Counted from the first letter of the stretch, positions 1 through 12,239 are shown. The stretch: 64,000 nucleotides of DNA from Gnetum montanum (GCA_015680685.1 MNCI01002706.1:393977-457976); one strand, 5' to 3'. Notes: generated from the sequence alone by a model not told the origin. Made by a program: numbers and translations.

Positions 1-2687
1 GTATGAGGTTGGTCTGGGTGGAGGTTGGACCTCCGTTGTTGCAACAACCGATGGTACTCGGACTACGAAGGGGGTAGGCCGAGCATGGGGGGTCGATGCA
101 TCCGTAGGATTGAGTGGAGGGATGCACACCACGTATGGTTTTTGGCGTGTCATAGTGTTGGGAGTGGGTACGGTGGGGGGCACTCGGACTACGTACGACT
201 GCTGCGGGGCACGGGATGGTTGATAGGCGGGTGGCGACTCAACGGGAGGGATCTGAACTACGTAGGGTTTGTCAAACGTTTCTTTTTTATTTTCGGGGTA
301 AATGGTGTTAATGTGGGGTGTGTTGGATTCATCATCACAATGGATTGAAGTAATTATGTACGGTGCCCCTTCAGCGTTCAGGGGGTCTTTATACACCCCC
401 ATAGTCTGATTTTGCGGTTGGATGGGGTTAGCCCCATCAAAAGTGATCTTGCCATCATCAATCATCCTTTGGATGTCCTGCTTCAGGGTAAAGCAGTAAT
501 CCGTTCCATGCCCATTGCGTTGATGGTAGTCGCAAAAGCGATCCATCTTGAACCCTTTGGGCACGGGTGGCTCATCCGGTGTTGCTAGGCTTGGGTTCTG
601 TACGAGTTGACAGAACCGGTCATGTCTTTGAATAGCCGTTGGGGACATTTGTTTGTGTTGCATCAATCTAGCCTTTAAGAGTTGATCAAAGAGCTGGGAT
701 GGCTTCATCGGTAAAGACGTGTATTGAGAGGGTTCTTTCCTCTCAAAGTTACGCGTACGGTTCGTCGGATTCTGTGATGATGACTCCGGGGCTGCTGTAG
801 GAGCGGGCTGATAGTAGTTAGTGGGGGGCACGGGTGGTTTGTATTGCTGTGTGGTGTTTGTTTGTTGTGCTCTCGCTATTGCTGCTATAGTTGTCTTGGC
901 CTTCTCTTTGTCCTTTTTAGTGTATTGGTTTCTGAAGGCCAAGTATGCGGGGTCGTGGCTGTTTTGAGCCGCCTCCTCTATGTTCTTGATTTGTTCAAAT
1001 GCCTCATTAAGGTCACGCGCGTTAAGGTAATACAGTTTGGACTTGAAAAAGTCATTGACCTCTGCTTTCAATATTGTAAGCAGATACGTTGGAGAGATCG
1101 GTTCATGTAGCTCATTGAGAGCTGCACTCCATCTCTGAATAAACTTCTGCACCGGTTTGAGCGGTGCTTGCTTGATCTGCATGAGGCTATCCAGCGTGGC
1201 CTCGGGTTTCAAGTTATACTTGAACCGGGTCACAAACTGTCGTAAAAGATCGTCCAAAGAAAGGATAGAGTCCCTGGGCAAGGCTCGGTACTAGTCGAGT
1301 GCCCTTCCCGCGAGGGACATGGGGAATACTTGAAGGATGGCGTGGGGCCAAGCCTGGAGTAGCGCGCACTCTAATCTGAATGTTATAAGATGGGCGTAGG
1401 GGTCTGTTTCCCCGTTGTATTTAGTTAGGGTTGGTAGGGGGACACCTTTGGGCAAGGTCAGAGGAGGGACAGAAGAGCTGATAGGGTCATCGTTGTAGAA
1501 ATCCACTATCTTCAGCTTTCCCTCAGCGGCCATTTTGAGGCGTTTCACCTCTTCAGTAAGCTCTTGCATTATTTTTTTGGCATCCGCCCAGTCTTGGGCG
1601 CTTAGTGATACGGCGGCTTGGGGTTGCAGTATACTGTACAAGTTAGATTGTTGCGTATGAGGCTGAAGGGCTGAAAGCTGCGCAGGTGCTTGTGTTTGTG
1701 GGAAGGTTACAGCGGGTAGCGCTACGGGTGGCATGGGATAGGGGAAGTGCTGTGGCTGTTGCTACTGGAGCTGGGGTTGTGCTTGGGGGACATTGGCTGG
1801 TGGGATTGTGTGAGGTGGCGCATGGTGATGGGGGGCTTGGTATGACGACGCTTCCCTTGGCGACCATTGCCCTGCCGCATTGTGAGCGAGGACTCCCTGT
1901 TGGGTTACGGCTGTCTGGGGAGCTGTGTGTGCTTCGAGGTGTGGTATGAAGTGGGCGGATGTGGACACCAGAATCACGTGTGGCATCCCTATCACCCTTG
2001 GTGGGAGGGTTGCTCCCGTGTTGTCGATGGGTGGCTGCACTTGTGAGGATGGGCCCACCGCGGCCGTAGGGATGAGTGTGAGCGGGAAGGTGTTGGGTTG
2101 GGGGTCGCTTGGGAGAGGGTCGTGGACTAATGCTGCTGTTTCTGGCGGTGGCTGTTGGGCTTGGAGGAATCTAAGGTGTGGCAAGGGCATGAGTTCCCCT
2201 GTGCCGGGATGGAAAAAGGGGTTGACCTGCGCTTGAGGACTGAAGGTATGGAATGACTCCCCTTGCTCGGATTGAGCGGCAAACTCATCCTCATCCTCTG
2301 GTTGGGGCTCCAGTGCGGGCTGATCCAACGAATTGTTCCTTTGGAGGAGGAGTTGTGTGACGAGTTCCGAGTATTGTTCAGGAACGGGAATTACATCGTA
2401 GGGGGTTAGGATGAACTCTTGTCCCCCCTGTAATACAACTCAAACTGCCTCTTCACCTCTAGTTCAGCTTGATCAACAGCTAGGTCAGCTTGTATCTTAA
2501 TATAGATAAAGTTGTACTGATCCTGGGTAATAATGTTAGAGGCCGGGTTCCTCCCTTGCAGCCTTAGGGATTGACGGGGACCCGCTGTGGGCTACATTCC
2601 CGGGTGTTGTGCGACGGGCTGTTGGACAGCTATGGTGTCCATGACGGTGGTCTGAGCGGTAAGAGCGGTGTTGTTTGAAGGATTCAT
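1..2687 (-). pseudogene. gag: gag of element 1, nearly open, truncated by window edge
   Basis: This is the Gag structural polyprotein of a Ty3/gypsy element, which forms the virus-like particle. The ATG at 2687 follows the leader. A frameshift lies in a C/G run near 2422 (the 2328 frame is offset from the start frame). In-frame stops occur at 1762-1764 (probable Gln) and 1291-1293 (TAG replacing the Trp expected in the capsid motif before YRALP). From about 1287 to base 1 the minus frame is open for over 400 codons by my translation. The capsid part (TKYNGETDPYAHLITFR, FIQRWSAALNELHEP) is followed by a CDYHQRNGHGTDYC knuckle-like motif near 510-560. The N-terminal third is rich in Pro and Gln. 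With two stops and one frameshift it is a recently damaged copy. Confidence 0.8.
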
Positions 2688-2739
2688 GATGCTACGTTGC
2701 GGATATGGATAAGTCTGGAATTACGAAGTTGATGTCTTG

Positions 2740-3520
2740 AGGGACGGACAGCGTACACGCCTAATGGACGGCGTATAAGGGCAGCGTATACAGCGCGTAC
2801 AGTGTATACAGCGTAGACGCTAGGGAGCATACGCATGGGTTGCGGCGTGAAACAGGGAAGTGTAAACAGGAAAGCGTAAACAGGGAAGCGTAAACAGGGT
2901 GATGGAGCGTAAAACAGGCAGCGTAAAACAGTACAAAGTGTAAGACGGCACAAAACGTAAAACAGTTCGAAGCGTGAAAATAGAGCGTAAAAGACAGGCT
3001 TGTAGAAGTCAGCGTAATCAGTAGCGTGTGAAACAGACGAGCGTAAACAAAGCAGTGATGTTTGAGAGCGTGAACGCTGCGCAGCGTGGACGCTGGGCAG
3101 TTACAAGGTAGGTTTCAGAATCGGATGGCGTAAACACTGGGAGAGTTAGGGCAGCGTACAGCTAATGGCGTAGACGCTTAACAGCGTATACGCTAGGAAT
3201 TGCAGGTAAGGTTTTTAAGGAGGCCCTCCTTCTAGCGCCAATTTCTGTACCGCCTGAAATCGTCGGTCTTCGGTTGGAAGGAAAAACAGAGGCCGCGAGA
3301 TTGCAGGACGTGTACAGAAGACCCTGCCTATGCCTGAGGGCGTGTTGGAATGCAGCGGAGGCAGAGTACCTTGGGTGGTCCGCACACGGATCAGACAAGG
3401 ATTTCCCCATGCGTACGCAAATGCTAATATGCTAGGTTATGCGTAAACGGCGTGCAGGCGTAAACGAAGCAAAAACAGCGTAAAACGTAAACAGATGCAA
3501 ACGAAGCGCGAGCGAGGCGT
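2740..3520. repeat. GTTTACGC / GCGTAAAC dispersed motif field
   Basis: The octamer-like motif GCGTAAAC or GCGTAAAA (GTTTACGC on the element's strand) recurs many times through the leader and the adjacent LTR end of element 1, mixed with GCGTATACGC and GCGTACAC variants. Spacing is irregular, so this is a motif field and not a simple tandem array. CpG is far denser here than in the surrounding family A elements. No coding frame is supported. Confidence 0.6.
3224..3240 (-). other. Primer-binding site of element 1 (tRNA-Asn type)
   Basis: The minus strand reads TGGCGCTAGAAGGAGGG, complementary to a tRNA 3' end CCCTCCTTCTAGCGCCA. From memory this fits plant tRNA-Asn(GUU). It sits about five bases after a CA that would end the LTR, and about 540 bases before the gag ATG. 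Confidence 0.7.
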
Positions 3521-3819
3521 GGGCCAAATTGACGTAAAACTGTAAAAGAAATTGCAGTGGATGAAACGATGGAATTACAGAGTCAGAGTACAGTGCACCG
3601 GTCTAACGCAGTTGTGGGAACATAAGGCGGCCGAAAAGCCCCGACGTACACACAGGTGACTCGAACGGTTTGCAGAGCGGGCGGAGCGTAAGAGACTGGA
3701 TCCGCAACGTGCAGGACTTCTCAGCGTAAGAAGGTTTTCTGCTCTTTTGCGCAGCGTAAATGTTCTCTGGTCTGCTCCGGGATTTTGCAAAATGTCCAGC
3801 GGAAGTGAAAAAATGGGGG

Positions 3820-3826
3820 TTTTATA
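3820..3826 (-). promoter_or_regulatory. TATA box of element 1 LTR
   Basis: TATAAAA on the minus strand, about 75 bases downstream of the first palindrome of the U3 cluster. Position and composition fit an LTR promoter; transcription is inferred. Confidence 0.5.
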
Positions 3827-3897
3827 CAGGTTGTTACGCTAGACTCGGGACGCGTTGACCAGGTGCATACGCTTTACAAATATACAATGTTACAACT

Positions 3898-4345
3898 GCT
3901 GGGCGTATACGTCGGGCGTATACGCTGCATCAGGTCGACGTACACGCTGGAATGCTTGGCATGAACTGGGTGATTGAGCGCTGGGCGTATACGTTGAAAT
4001 GCTGGGCGTACACGCCGGGCGCATACGCTTGAGGGATGCTGGGCGTACACGCCGGAATGCCGGGTGTACATGCCGGGCGCATACGTTGAGGGATGCTGGG
4101 CGTACATGCCGGGCGCATACGCCGAAGGGTGCCATTTACTTCAATTCTTGCTTTTTGGTGTTATCTTCATGTTGTCATTGGAGATCTTGTCGTCGAGCGT
4201 GCACATCTGCAGTGCCTGGGCGTATACGCCGGAGAGCTAGGCGTATATGTTGAAGTGCCGGGCGTATACGCTAGAATGCTGGGCGTATACGCTGAAGTAA
4301 GTGTTGGGCGTACACGCCGGGCGCATACGCTGTGTGTATACGCTG
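3898..4345. repeat. U3 palindrome array GCGTATACGC
   Basis: More than fifteen copies of the self-complementary core GCGTATACGC and variants (GCGTACACGC, GCGCATACGC) alternate with short spacers such as CTGGAATGCT or TGAGGGATGCT. The array is interrupted at about 4133-4200 by unrelated sequence. Several small overlapping reading frames on both strands here are by-products of the repetition. It lies directly upstream of the LTR TATA box. Confidence 0.75.
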
Positions 4346-4375
4346 GCCCCCATATACTTAGCAAAAACTAAGTAT

Positions 4376-4518
4376 TACGATCATGCATCTGGCGTCGTTC
4401 GTGAGTTTCAGGGTCCTGCTTGATGTCGTACAAGTACTAAGCTCCGAATTTTGTGGTGTTTCAATTACTTTATTTAATAAATTGTTATAATTCATGCTAC
4501 AATTTTAACCTTTCTCAA
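4376..4518. other. Unassigned spacer left of element 2
   Basis: AT-rich sequence between element 1 and element 2. It ends in CTCAA (4514-4518), the left TSD of element 2. I see no gene or repeat in it. Confidence 0.5.
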
Positions 4519-5973
4519 TGATGAATCATATTTGGCCTAACTCTGATATCGGATATTCAATATCAGAGCTCTAATATCGAATACATGATATCAAGTCCCA
4601 AGAAGCAATGTTAGATATCTGATATCACGGGGTGTGTGTTAGCCTATAAATATAACACTTAGGCACACGGTTTTGATAAGTTTTTGTCATACCATAGCGG
4701 AGCTCTTGCAGTTTCTTTTCCCCAAAGTTAGAATGTTTTCCAAAGTGCCCACAGTAGGAGTCATTGAGTGTATGGATCTTTATTCAAGCATAGTTGTACT
4801 TGAGCACGATAGTGTATGCGGTAATAAAGATGAGCTTTCTGATCAAACCTTACAGCACCTTGGCTAGCTTAAATATTTTATTCATGCATTTAATGCATTG
4901 TGCAATTTCATTTAGTACTGCCAAGTAATTAAGCTAAAGTAAGCTAGCTAGATTAAATAGCAATCAATTAAGCACATAAGTACAATTACCTCAAGCATGC
5001 ACATGATGCTTAGTAATCCTAGCAATGCTTAATGTTTGGTAACTCAGTAGCGTTATACATGTTCAGGATGTGCATGGAAAGTGGGACTGGATACTTATTG
5101 ATGAGTGGCGAGGTACCCCTATACTCAACCATACGAATACGAGCGTTACACGCGCGATTTGGTCAAATTCTGTAGACGGACTAGTTGTGGCATCTAGATA
5201 GTTAGCCTTAGGTCGTAGTTCATTGTCTTTCCACCTAGACTAGTGTTAACTTTGTCATATATGGTTTAGTCCAAAGCGAGGTGTATGATGTGTTTCTATG
5301 CTAATGCTACTCCTGAAGGCAATGGAAGACAATATTAACTACGCTAAGAGAGAAGGGTGAGGGAGAATCTAAGCTAGCCTAAGTGCGATGAGTATCCATT
5401 CCTCAATCATCCATACACATCTTGGACTTCGTGCATGACTACCACTGGGATTACCAAGCATAGATCCTAGGTACACTACTGGGTTACCAAGTAGTCACAC
5501 TTAAATGCTCGTAATCAAGTCGTACTCATTCCGCGTTTAACAGGAGTTTAGGGTAAGAAGGTATTAACTAAGNTGATGAACTAATGAACTAATTATGCCT
5601 ATCGGAACTGTCTACCTCTTATTTATAGATGAGGAGACATGCTGCGATATCGTAGTGAACAAAATTGCGACTCATCACTTATGTTAGGGTAGTTAGTTAT
5701 TAATTAGTTAAAGTGGTTCAAAAATTGAGTTTCAAATTCTTGTTAATCGTAGATGAATAAAATATAAAATAATAAAAATCATGTGCCTCAATTACACTTA
5801 ACCATACAACTAAGCTTCACAAGTGTAGTTGGGAAGACAATGATCATCACGATTAGATTTCACGTCATGAAACTAGTGTACATGGGAACTTAAGGTCTAC
5901 GGAATTTGACCAGATCGCCTGTGAACGCTTGTGATTCTTATGGTTGGGCGTAGGGGTACCTCGCCTATCATCA
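4519..5973 (+). repeat. 5' LTR of element 2, interrupted by a solo LTR
   Basis: Matches 32165-33015 along its length once the insertion 5099-5677 is removed. TATAAATA lies at 4645-4652 and an AATAAA signal at 4823-4828. Upstream of the TATA box are degenerate GATATC/AATATC palindromes (about 4540-4630). It ends TCATCA directly before the PBS. Confidence 0.88.
5099..5677 (-). mobile_element. Solo LTR (family A) inside the element 2 LTR
   Basis: On the plus strand it starts TGATGAGTGGCGAGG and ends GACTCATCA, so it is a minus-oriented LTR. The 5-bp TSD CTTAT is present on both sides (5094-5098 and 5678-5682), and the uninterrupted site is seen in the sister LTR near 32715. TATAAATA (minus) is at 5620-5627. 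A single n at 5573 marks an assembly join where about 250 bases present in related LTRs are missing. Confidence 0.9.
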
Positions 5974-5993
5974 TTGGTGCTATTATCAGGACC
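5974..5993 (+). other. Degenerate PBS of element 2 (tRNA-Asp type)
   Basis: TTGGTGCTATTATCAGGACC is a decayed form of the family PBS TTGGCGCCGTTGCCGGGGAC, which complements plant tRNA-Asp. It directly follows the LTR end. Confidence 0.65.
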
Positions 5994-6133
5994 TGTAGTT
6001 GTTATGTGTGTTATCTAGGACTTAGTGAAAAATTATTCAAGATCATTGGAACAAACCCTAAAGTCATATCATACATTAAAATAATTACAACAATTTTAAG
6101 AAGCACATTGCATTTCTTGTTTTCTAACACAAG

Positions 6134-8080
6134 ATGTCTTCTTCTCATAGGAGTGATTCTCCTCCCAAGTTTGACAATGTAAATCAGCATGTACCCCAAC
6201 AATACAGAGTGGTATATGCTCATCCTAATGAGTATGTACCCAATTTCACCTTCGTCCTACACCAGGATGAATTGCTGCATTAGCATGACATGGAGGACAA
6301 CATCATGTTGTCACTTGTTCAATCCATTCCGATGATGCTCCAACAAACTCTTATGTGATTAGGCCTCTAGGGACTTCATGCTGAGTACGTTGTGTAAGAT
6401 AGTGATGCTAGGAATTATCATCTCACTGATGCACAACATATAAGGGATCGATAGTTAGAGTAACACTACGAATCTGCGAAGGGGAAGTGGTTCAATGATT
6501 TTCCATACCTAACATACCAAAAAGATGGTGGAGAACCCATCTCTAGGGGTTTTCCATTCATAGAAACTCCTCTCTCTGACTTCGGTGAAGGAGGTCAAAA
6601 CTAGAACCTATAGTCCATGATCCATAATCCTATTTCTAGCAAGAACAGGTCTAATGACAAAGGGGGATCCAAGAAGGAGAGTCATGGTAGGGATGTAGAC
6701 AAGAAACATGATTATGATTATGGCCACAATCACTAAACAGGGGGTGGAAGACATCATGATGATGCTAGTCCTCCTTCCTCTTCACCTTTGTCATCATCTT
6801 CTTCCTCTTCTGGCTCTGAACACAATCACAAGGGATGCAATCATGATGGAGGTGACCAATGGGACCAAGATGATTGTAGGGACTGTCGAGCAAGTCAAGA
6901 CCTAGGGCATGAGTTTTCAAGAGAGGCCTATTACCATGAACGAATGGGTAGCAAAGGGCATCATAGGCACTAGAATCATGACCTCAATGAGCCTTTGCTC
7001 GCTACTTGAAGCATGCTAAACATTGTAGAGGAAGTGAGAATTCCTACAAGGTACGTAAAGGATAGTTAGATCAAGAGATTAGACATGAACAATATCCTCA
7101 GGTTTAAAGGGGAATGTAACTCAAATCTGTAAAACCATCTTCAGGCTTTCCACAATGCCTATGTGTTGCAAAATATAGAAAATAACTAGCAAAAGCTTAA
7201 GTTGTTTCTAAGGACACTCATTAAAGAAGTAGAAAGCTGGTGCTAGTCCTTAGAATCAGAATCCATCATACGATGGAGTATAATGCTCGAACTATTCAAT
7301 GATAAATATCAGACGTACTCCCAAGTGTCCAACTTGAGGAGGCAAATTCAAGGATGGAAACAAGGGACACATAAACCCTTGGATGCCACCATGGGTTGAT
7401 ACTATTCTCCATTGCACAAATGTCCTACCCATGGTTATTCTCAATAGGAGCAGCTTCACCATATCATAGATGGGCTCTAACCAAAAATGAGGAGAACTCT
7501 TGGAGTCGATGCCCAAGGGTGATTATTAGAATTAAGAGTCCATCAGATCCAAAGGTTAATTAAGCAGGTAGTAAAAGAAGAAGGAGAGTTGAGAAAATGT
7601 GAAAGTGAAAAAGAATATAGCCACGATCCTTCCATTTACAAGAGGGAGGTTTGATTTTGTGATAGTGAGGAGAAATCATCACTTGATGAGGTGGCGAATT
7701 GGAAGACCTTGCTGATTCAAAAATTTACCTTTAAAATTTCGGCTAAGGTAGATTAGTTATGGGACTTTATGGATAGCAGATTTCAAGCTATCTTGAAAAT
7801 TGCTGATGAGTTCAAAGAACAAGGTAGTGATCGTGATCACAAGAAGCGAACGGAAGCTAAACATGCCAATCAAAGAGGTAAGGTTAAGATTGCTACATTA
7901 GAGGAAGTTACAGAAATTGAATTACATGATGATGATGGTGGGTGTGACATTTGCCAATATGAACGTCCTAAGGGATGTTGCCCTATTATGTCACACTCAC
8001 AAGAGTTTGGGGTGTATGCTCGAAATCCACAACTAGTAAAAAGGTAAACACCAAAAAGATTACCTTATCCTCAAGGTAAT
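6134..8080 (+). pseudogene. gag: gag of element 2, first part
   Basis: Degenerate Gag. The ATG at 6134 begins MSSSHRSDSPP, and the family N-terminal motif QQYRVVYAHPNEYVPNFTF follows within 40 residues. Stops begin soon after. Capsid traces (near 7080-7330) and the zinc knuckle (CDICQYERPKGCCP, near 7950-7990) remain recognisable in shifting frames. It breaks off at 8080 where element 3 is inserted and resumes at 25985. Many stops stand at positions where relatives have Gln, Arg or Trp. Confidence 0.8.
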
Positions 8081-8899
8081 TGATGCACCGCGATATTGGG
8101 TAAGTGATATTGCATCCGTGATATCAGGTACGTGATATCGGGGCCTTCCATGCGATATCGAGCATCCGATATCAGGGCCTAGCTTGTCACCTATAAATAA
8201 GAGTGGGTGCACTTGGTTTGAGAGTACCTGAACTCTTGCCTTTTCTTCCTCTTAGAGTTAGAATTATTTCTGCGTGCTCACAGTAGGAGTCATAAAGTGA
8301 ACAGATCCTCATTCGAGCATTGTGTACCTGAGCACACCTTGTGTACAATAATAAAGATGAACTTTGAAATAAACCTTGTAGCATCCAAAATAGATTAATT
8401 AATGTTAATTGTAGTTATTTCATGCTTCCCTTAGTTAATTAATGTTCTCTCTCTCACCCTATAACTCTTATAAGTAAGCACACTTAGTATGATTACTTCG
8501 AGCATGTATGTAACGCTTAGTAACCCAATAACGATTAGTGTTTGGTAACCCAGCAGTGTTGCACTGGTTCAAGATGTGTACGGCAAGTGAGAACGGATGC
8601 TAGTGTTAGAACTAGTTGAAGCATAGTTGAGTAGTTAAATTAAATTAGTTACTTAGTTATCTGTCTCCTCCCTTTGTAGCACCAGGACATAAAAACATAA
8701 AAAAAATATACAATAATCATGTACCTCAAGTTTACTTAACCATACAATCGTGATATACAAGTAAGCTTAAGATAATGATTGATCAACTCGTCCTTGTTCC
8801 ACAAAGGCGCGTAAGAACTTAGTTCTTGGAATTCAACCAGATTGTGTGTGGATGCTCGTATTCGTATGGTTGAGTGTAGGGATACCTTGCTTCTCATCA
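8081..8899 (+). repeat. 5' LTR of element 3
   Basis: Starts TGATGCACCGCGATATT and ends TTCTCATCA. A run of GATATC palindromes (about 8089-8180) precedes TATAAATA at 8192-8199. Pairs with 25178-25984. Confidence 0.9.
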
Positions 8900-8919
8900 T
8901 TGGCACCATTGCTGGGGAA
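8900..8919 (+). other. PBS of element 3 (tRNA-Asp type)
   Basis: TTGGCACCATTGCTGGGGAA directly follows the LTR and matches the family PBS with a few transitions. Confidence 0.75.
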
Positions 8920-9035
8920 CTTTGTTGATTGTGCACTAATTAGAAATTAGGAAATCTTTCTCATTGTTGGAATGAACCCTTAGGATTGGTTACAAGAAAA
9001 AAAAATATAATACATTGCACACTAAATAGACAATC

Positions 9036-11600
9036 ATGTCTCCTTTTTCGTACAAAAGTGTTTCACCTCCTAGGTCTGATACAGGGAACAATTGAAGGCG
9101 TAGTGCACGTGATAATCCACTAGTCCCTCAACAGTTTCACGTGGTATACGTTCATCCTGATGAGTATATACCAAACTTTACCTTTATCCTCCACCAGGAT
9201 GAACAACTGCGTTGGTGTAATTTATAAGGTAACATAGTGTTATCTCCCGATCACTCTGTTTCGGGCATGCTTCTTCGTGATCTCACACGAATTGGTATGC
9301 AACACTTAAAGGCAGAGTACATTGTGCATGATCATGACTCAAGAGAGTATTGACCCATGGAGGCACAATGTCAAAGGGATTTACAACAGGAGAGATGTTA
9401 TGAATCCATGAAGGGGAAGCTGTCATAGAATGTCCCATATTTCATAAGTGAAAATGAGGGTGGTGAACCTGCCTCAGGCAGTCGCCCACATAATGATGTT
9501 CCTCTCGTTGACTTCAGTCAAGGGGTTGTGTATCAGAATCTTCACTCAACTATCCATAACCCAGATTCTGGTACCAACAGACACAAAGGGTCTAAAAAAG
9601 GAACACGAACACATGAGAAAGATGGACATTCCGATCGTAACCATGATCGCGGCCATGACCACCAAAGAGAAGGTAATAAGCACCATCGTGGTGATGGTCG
9701 TCCTTCTTCTCCACCTTCATCATCTTCTTCACCCTCTCCTTTAGGATCTAGACGCAGTCACAAAGAAAAAGACCATGAGGATAAGGGTAGGTGAAATGGG
9801 AGTCATAGATGAAACAGTCAGGAAAGGGGATGAGGGCACTCTAGAGAATCACAACACAAAAGAAGGGAGAGTAGGGAACAACATTGACATCATAGACACC
9901 ATAGATGAGATGAGGACGATGAACCCCTACTCGGTACTCGAAGTATGCTAGACATAACTAAGGCTATTAGAATCCCAACAAGGCACCAAAAAGATAGTAG
10001 GATCAAGATATTAGACATGAACAACATCCCACAATTTGAAGGGGGATACAACGCTTATCCTCAAAATCATCTACAAGCATTCCATGATGCACGTGCCTTA
10101 CAAAACATAGAAAATGAATGGCAAAAACTAAAGTTGTTCCCATGGACACTAGTTAAAGAAGTGGAGAGTTGGTATTGGTCCTTAGAACCAGAATCCATTC
10201 ATAGGTGGAGTACCATGTTAGAATTGTTCAACAATAAGTACCAAACGTACACTCGAGTGTCCAAACTACAAAAGCAAATCCAAGGATGGAAACAAGGAGG
10301 GCATGAACCCTTGGATGCTGCCATGGGTCAATGTTATGCACTGTTACATTATTATCCTAGGCATGGTTATTCGTAGAGTGATCAACTATGCCATCTCATA
10401 GATGGGCTTAGGCATGAAACATGAAGAACCCTTGGGATGTATGCCCAAGGAAGGCTATTTGAGCTTAGGACCCATCAAGTACAAAGATTATTGGAGCAAG
10501 TTGCTAAAGAGGAAGGTGAGCTAAGGAAAAGAGAGAGTGCGGAGAAATATAATAGAGATCCTTCCCTCCAAAAGAAGGGAGTAAGGTTTTGTGAGGATGA
10601 AGAAGAGTCACCACTCGAAGACATGGTGAATAGGAAAACTTTGCCTATTCAAAAGTTGGCATCGGAAGTATTGGCAAAGGTAGACCAAATGTGGGACTCC
10701 CTAGATAATAGATTTCAAATTGTTCTCAAAATAGTAGAGGAGTCTAGAGAGTAAGGTAGTGAATGGGAAAAGAGAAAAAAGAGAGAAGTAGAATATGCAC
10801 GCAACAAGGGTAAAGGCAAAGTTGCCATTATCGAAGAGGTTGTGGATTCGAATACAGACAATGATAGTGGATGTGAGCTATGCTAATATGACCATCCTAA
10901 GAGATGTTGCCCTATAATTTCACATCTGTAGGAGTCTGAAGTTTATGCACTCAATGCACGATTGAACAGAAGGTAGACATGCCGAAGGTTACCTTATCCC
11001 TAGTGTAACCCAAGATAGTTCCACCAACCCTTAATGTATTATCCAAGTGGAACTCCACCACAACCAACTAAGCAGTATCAATAGTGGCAACACCCACAAT
11101 CATGGGGAATGCCACCACCACGGCAATAGTATCTTTACCATCAACTTGATCCATATGGATATTACGTGTAGCAACCAATCTCTCCACGTGACTCTACTGA
11201 TCACGTCACCCCTCAAACTCACTACCAAACACATGAGTATTATAGGACTCCTTCTTCTAGGGGTGATGTTCCACAAACATACCATTCTTCTCATCTGGCT
11301 GCATCTCTTCCACCCTTAACTCCATTACCACCTGCTCCAGCCATGCAAGGCGAGCTCCCTGCCCAGTCGCAGCAATGCAATGCTACAAGGACTGTTAATT
11401 CTCATCCTACTATTAGTCCAAACAATCGTATAAAGAAGAGACATTTCTTTAGAACCAACAGTCCAACCAAGTCCTTACAGTCACAAGCGGCTAATTCTTC
11501 AAATGCCTCATCACCAATCGAAACTTCAGAAATCCCTTGAACCCAAAGGCCACATTCAACGCATATGGTCATGTTAACTCATGCCATCATCAATTGGATA
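9036..11600 (+). pseudogene. gag: gag of element 3
   Basis: Gag reading frame from the ATG at 9036 (MSPFSYKSVSPPRS), all segments in one frame. It runs from an N-terminal domain with QQFHVVYVHPDEYIPNFTF, through a charged His/Arg/Ser-rich linker (about 9530-9940), to the capsid domain (NHLQAFHDARALQNIENEW, 10060-10380), a coiled-coil-like Glu/Lys segment (10480-10800) and a CX2CX3HX4C knuckle near 10870. In the knuckle one residue is followed by a stop where relatives have Gln. A Pro/Tyr/Gln-rich tail follows. About twenty in-frame stops occur, most at Gln, Arg or Trp positions of relatives. It is non-functional, though the frame is conserved. Confidence 0.85.
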
Positions 11601-12200
11601 AAAGCTGGCCATCTTCCTAGGAAATTCTCTGATTCTGGGAGTTCTCTTATATATTTATAGATCGTGGGGAATGAATCGTGTAAAGCTCTTTTGGATTCAG
11701 GTTTCGGTGTCAACTTAATCTCTCAAGAAATGTACAAAGCCTAGAACCTGCCTCCATTAAAAAAGAGTAACATTCATTTAGAGTTGGTCGACCAGTCCAT
11801 CATTGTCCCATTAGGACTAGTGGAGGACATTGTCACCACTCTTTGTGGATGGTTGTATCCAGCTGACTTCCTAGTGATTCAAGTGAACAACGGTAAGGGG
11901 GACTTCCCAATCATAATGGAAAGAGCATGGCTAAGCACAATTGATGTGCACCTAGGAATTCACGATCTTTCCCTAGAAATATCAAAGGAAAATATGTTTG
12001 GAAAGATTGAGAAGAAGAAAGTTCCATGCATCGCATATAGTAACACAAGGTGTAATTGTGTGCAGAAGTCATGGTTTGTACAACGTTTAACATTGTCTAC
12101 ATGCAATCAATGTGCACAAGTGACTAATATACAAAGATGCCTATATGCAGCAACCACAAGATAAGAAGGCACCCAGTGGCTAACAGCTAATTAATAGAGT
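11600..12200 (+). pseudogene. Aspartic protease region of element 3
   Basis: Retropepsin-like region in frame after gag. The active-site motif reads LLDSGFGVNLIS (near 11690-11725), so the Asp-Ser-Gly triad is still present, the only family A copy here where I see it intact. A stop replaces the Trp of YKAWNL, and the flap/C-terminal part (GDFPIIMERAWLSTID) follows near 11900-11950. It would cleave the polyprotein during particle maturation. Dead because of stops before and after. Confidence 0.8.
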
Positions 12201-12239
12201 AGTTCAATTATAGGCATGGAACCAATTGAGGGTTTGACT

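Larger units (their letters stand above)
1..4375 (-). mobile_element. Element 1: 5' part of a Ty3/gypsy retrotransposon (Tat/Retand-like)
   Basis: Reading the minus strand from about 4375 leftwards gives a 5' LTR, a PBS, a long leader and a gag frame that leaves the window at base 1, so PR, pol and the 3' LTR lie outside. It is a different lineage from the rest of the window: its PBS is of tRNA-Asn type, its Gag has another zinc-knuckle arrangement, and its LTR and leader are unusually rich in CpG. The outer LTR edge near 4375 is approximate because no second LTR or TSD is available. The lineage name is inferred from Gag style and PBS. Confidence 0.75.
3246..4375 (-). repeat. 5' LTR of element 1 (outer boundary approximate)
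   Basis: The inner edge is set by the PBS at 3224-3240. On the minus strand a TATAAAA box lies at 3820-3826. Upstream of it, at higher coordinates, is a cluster of GCGTATACGC-type palindromes, and downstream is U5/R-like sequence carrying GTTTACGC motifs. No matching second LTR is in the window, so the outer edge is placed where the palindromes stop. Confidence 0.5.

Noticed and set aside
1686-2236. Gly-rich plus-strand ORFs
   Set aside because: Shadows of the Pro/Gln-rich minus-strand gag of element 1.
3898-4345. CRISPR-like array
   Set aside because: Repeats are variable palindromes with irregular short spacers inside an LTR of a plant genome; no cas genes.
3874-4371. Several overlapping Arg/Pro/Cys-rich ORFs on both strands
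   Set aside because: Frames across the GCGTATACGC palindromes; repetition artefact.
5974-5993. tRNA gene suggested by tRNA-Asp complementarity
   Set aside because: Only about 18-20 bases complementary to a tRNA 3' end are present at each LTR edge, which is a primer-binding site and not a tRNA gene.
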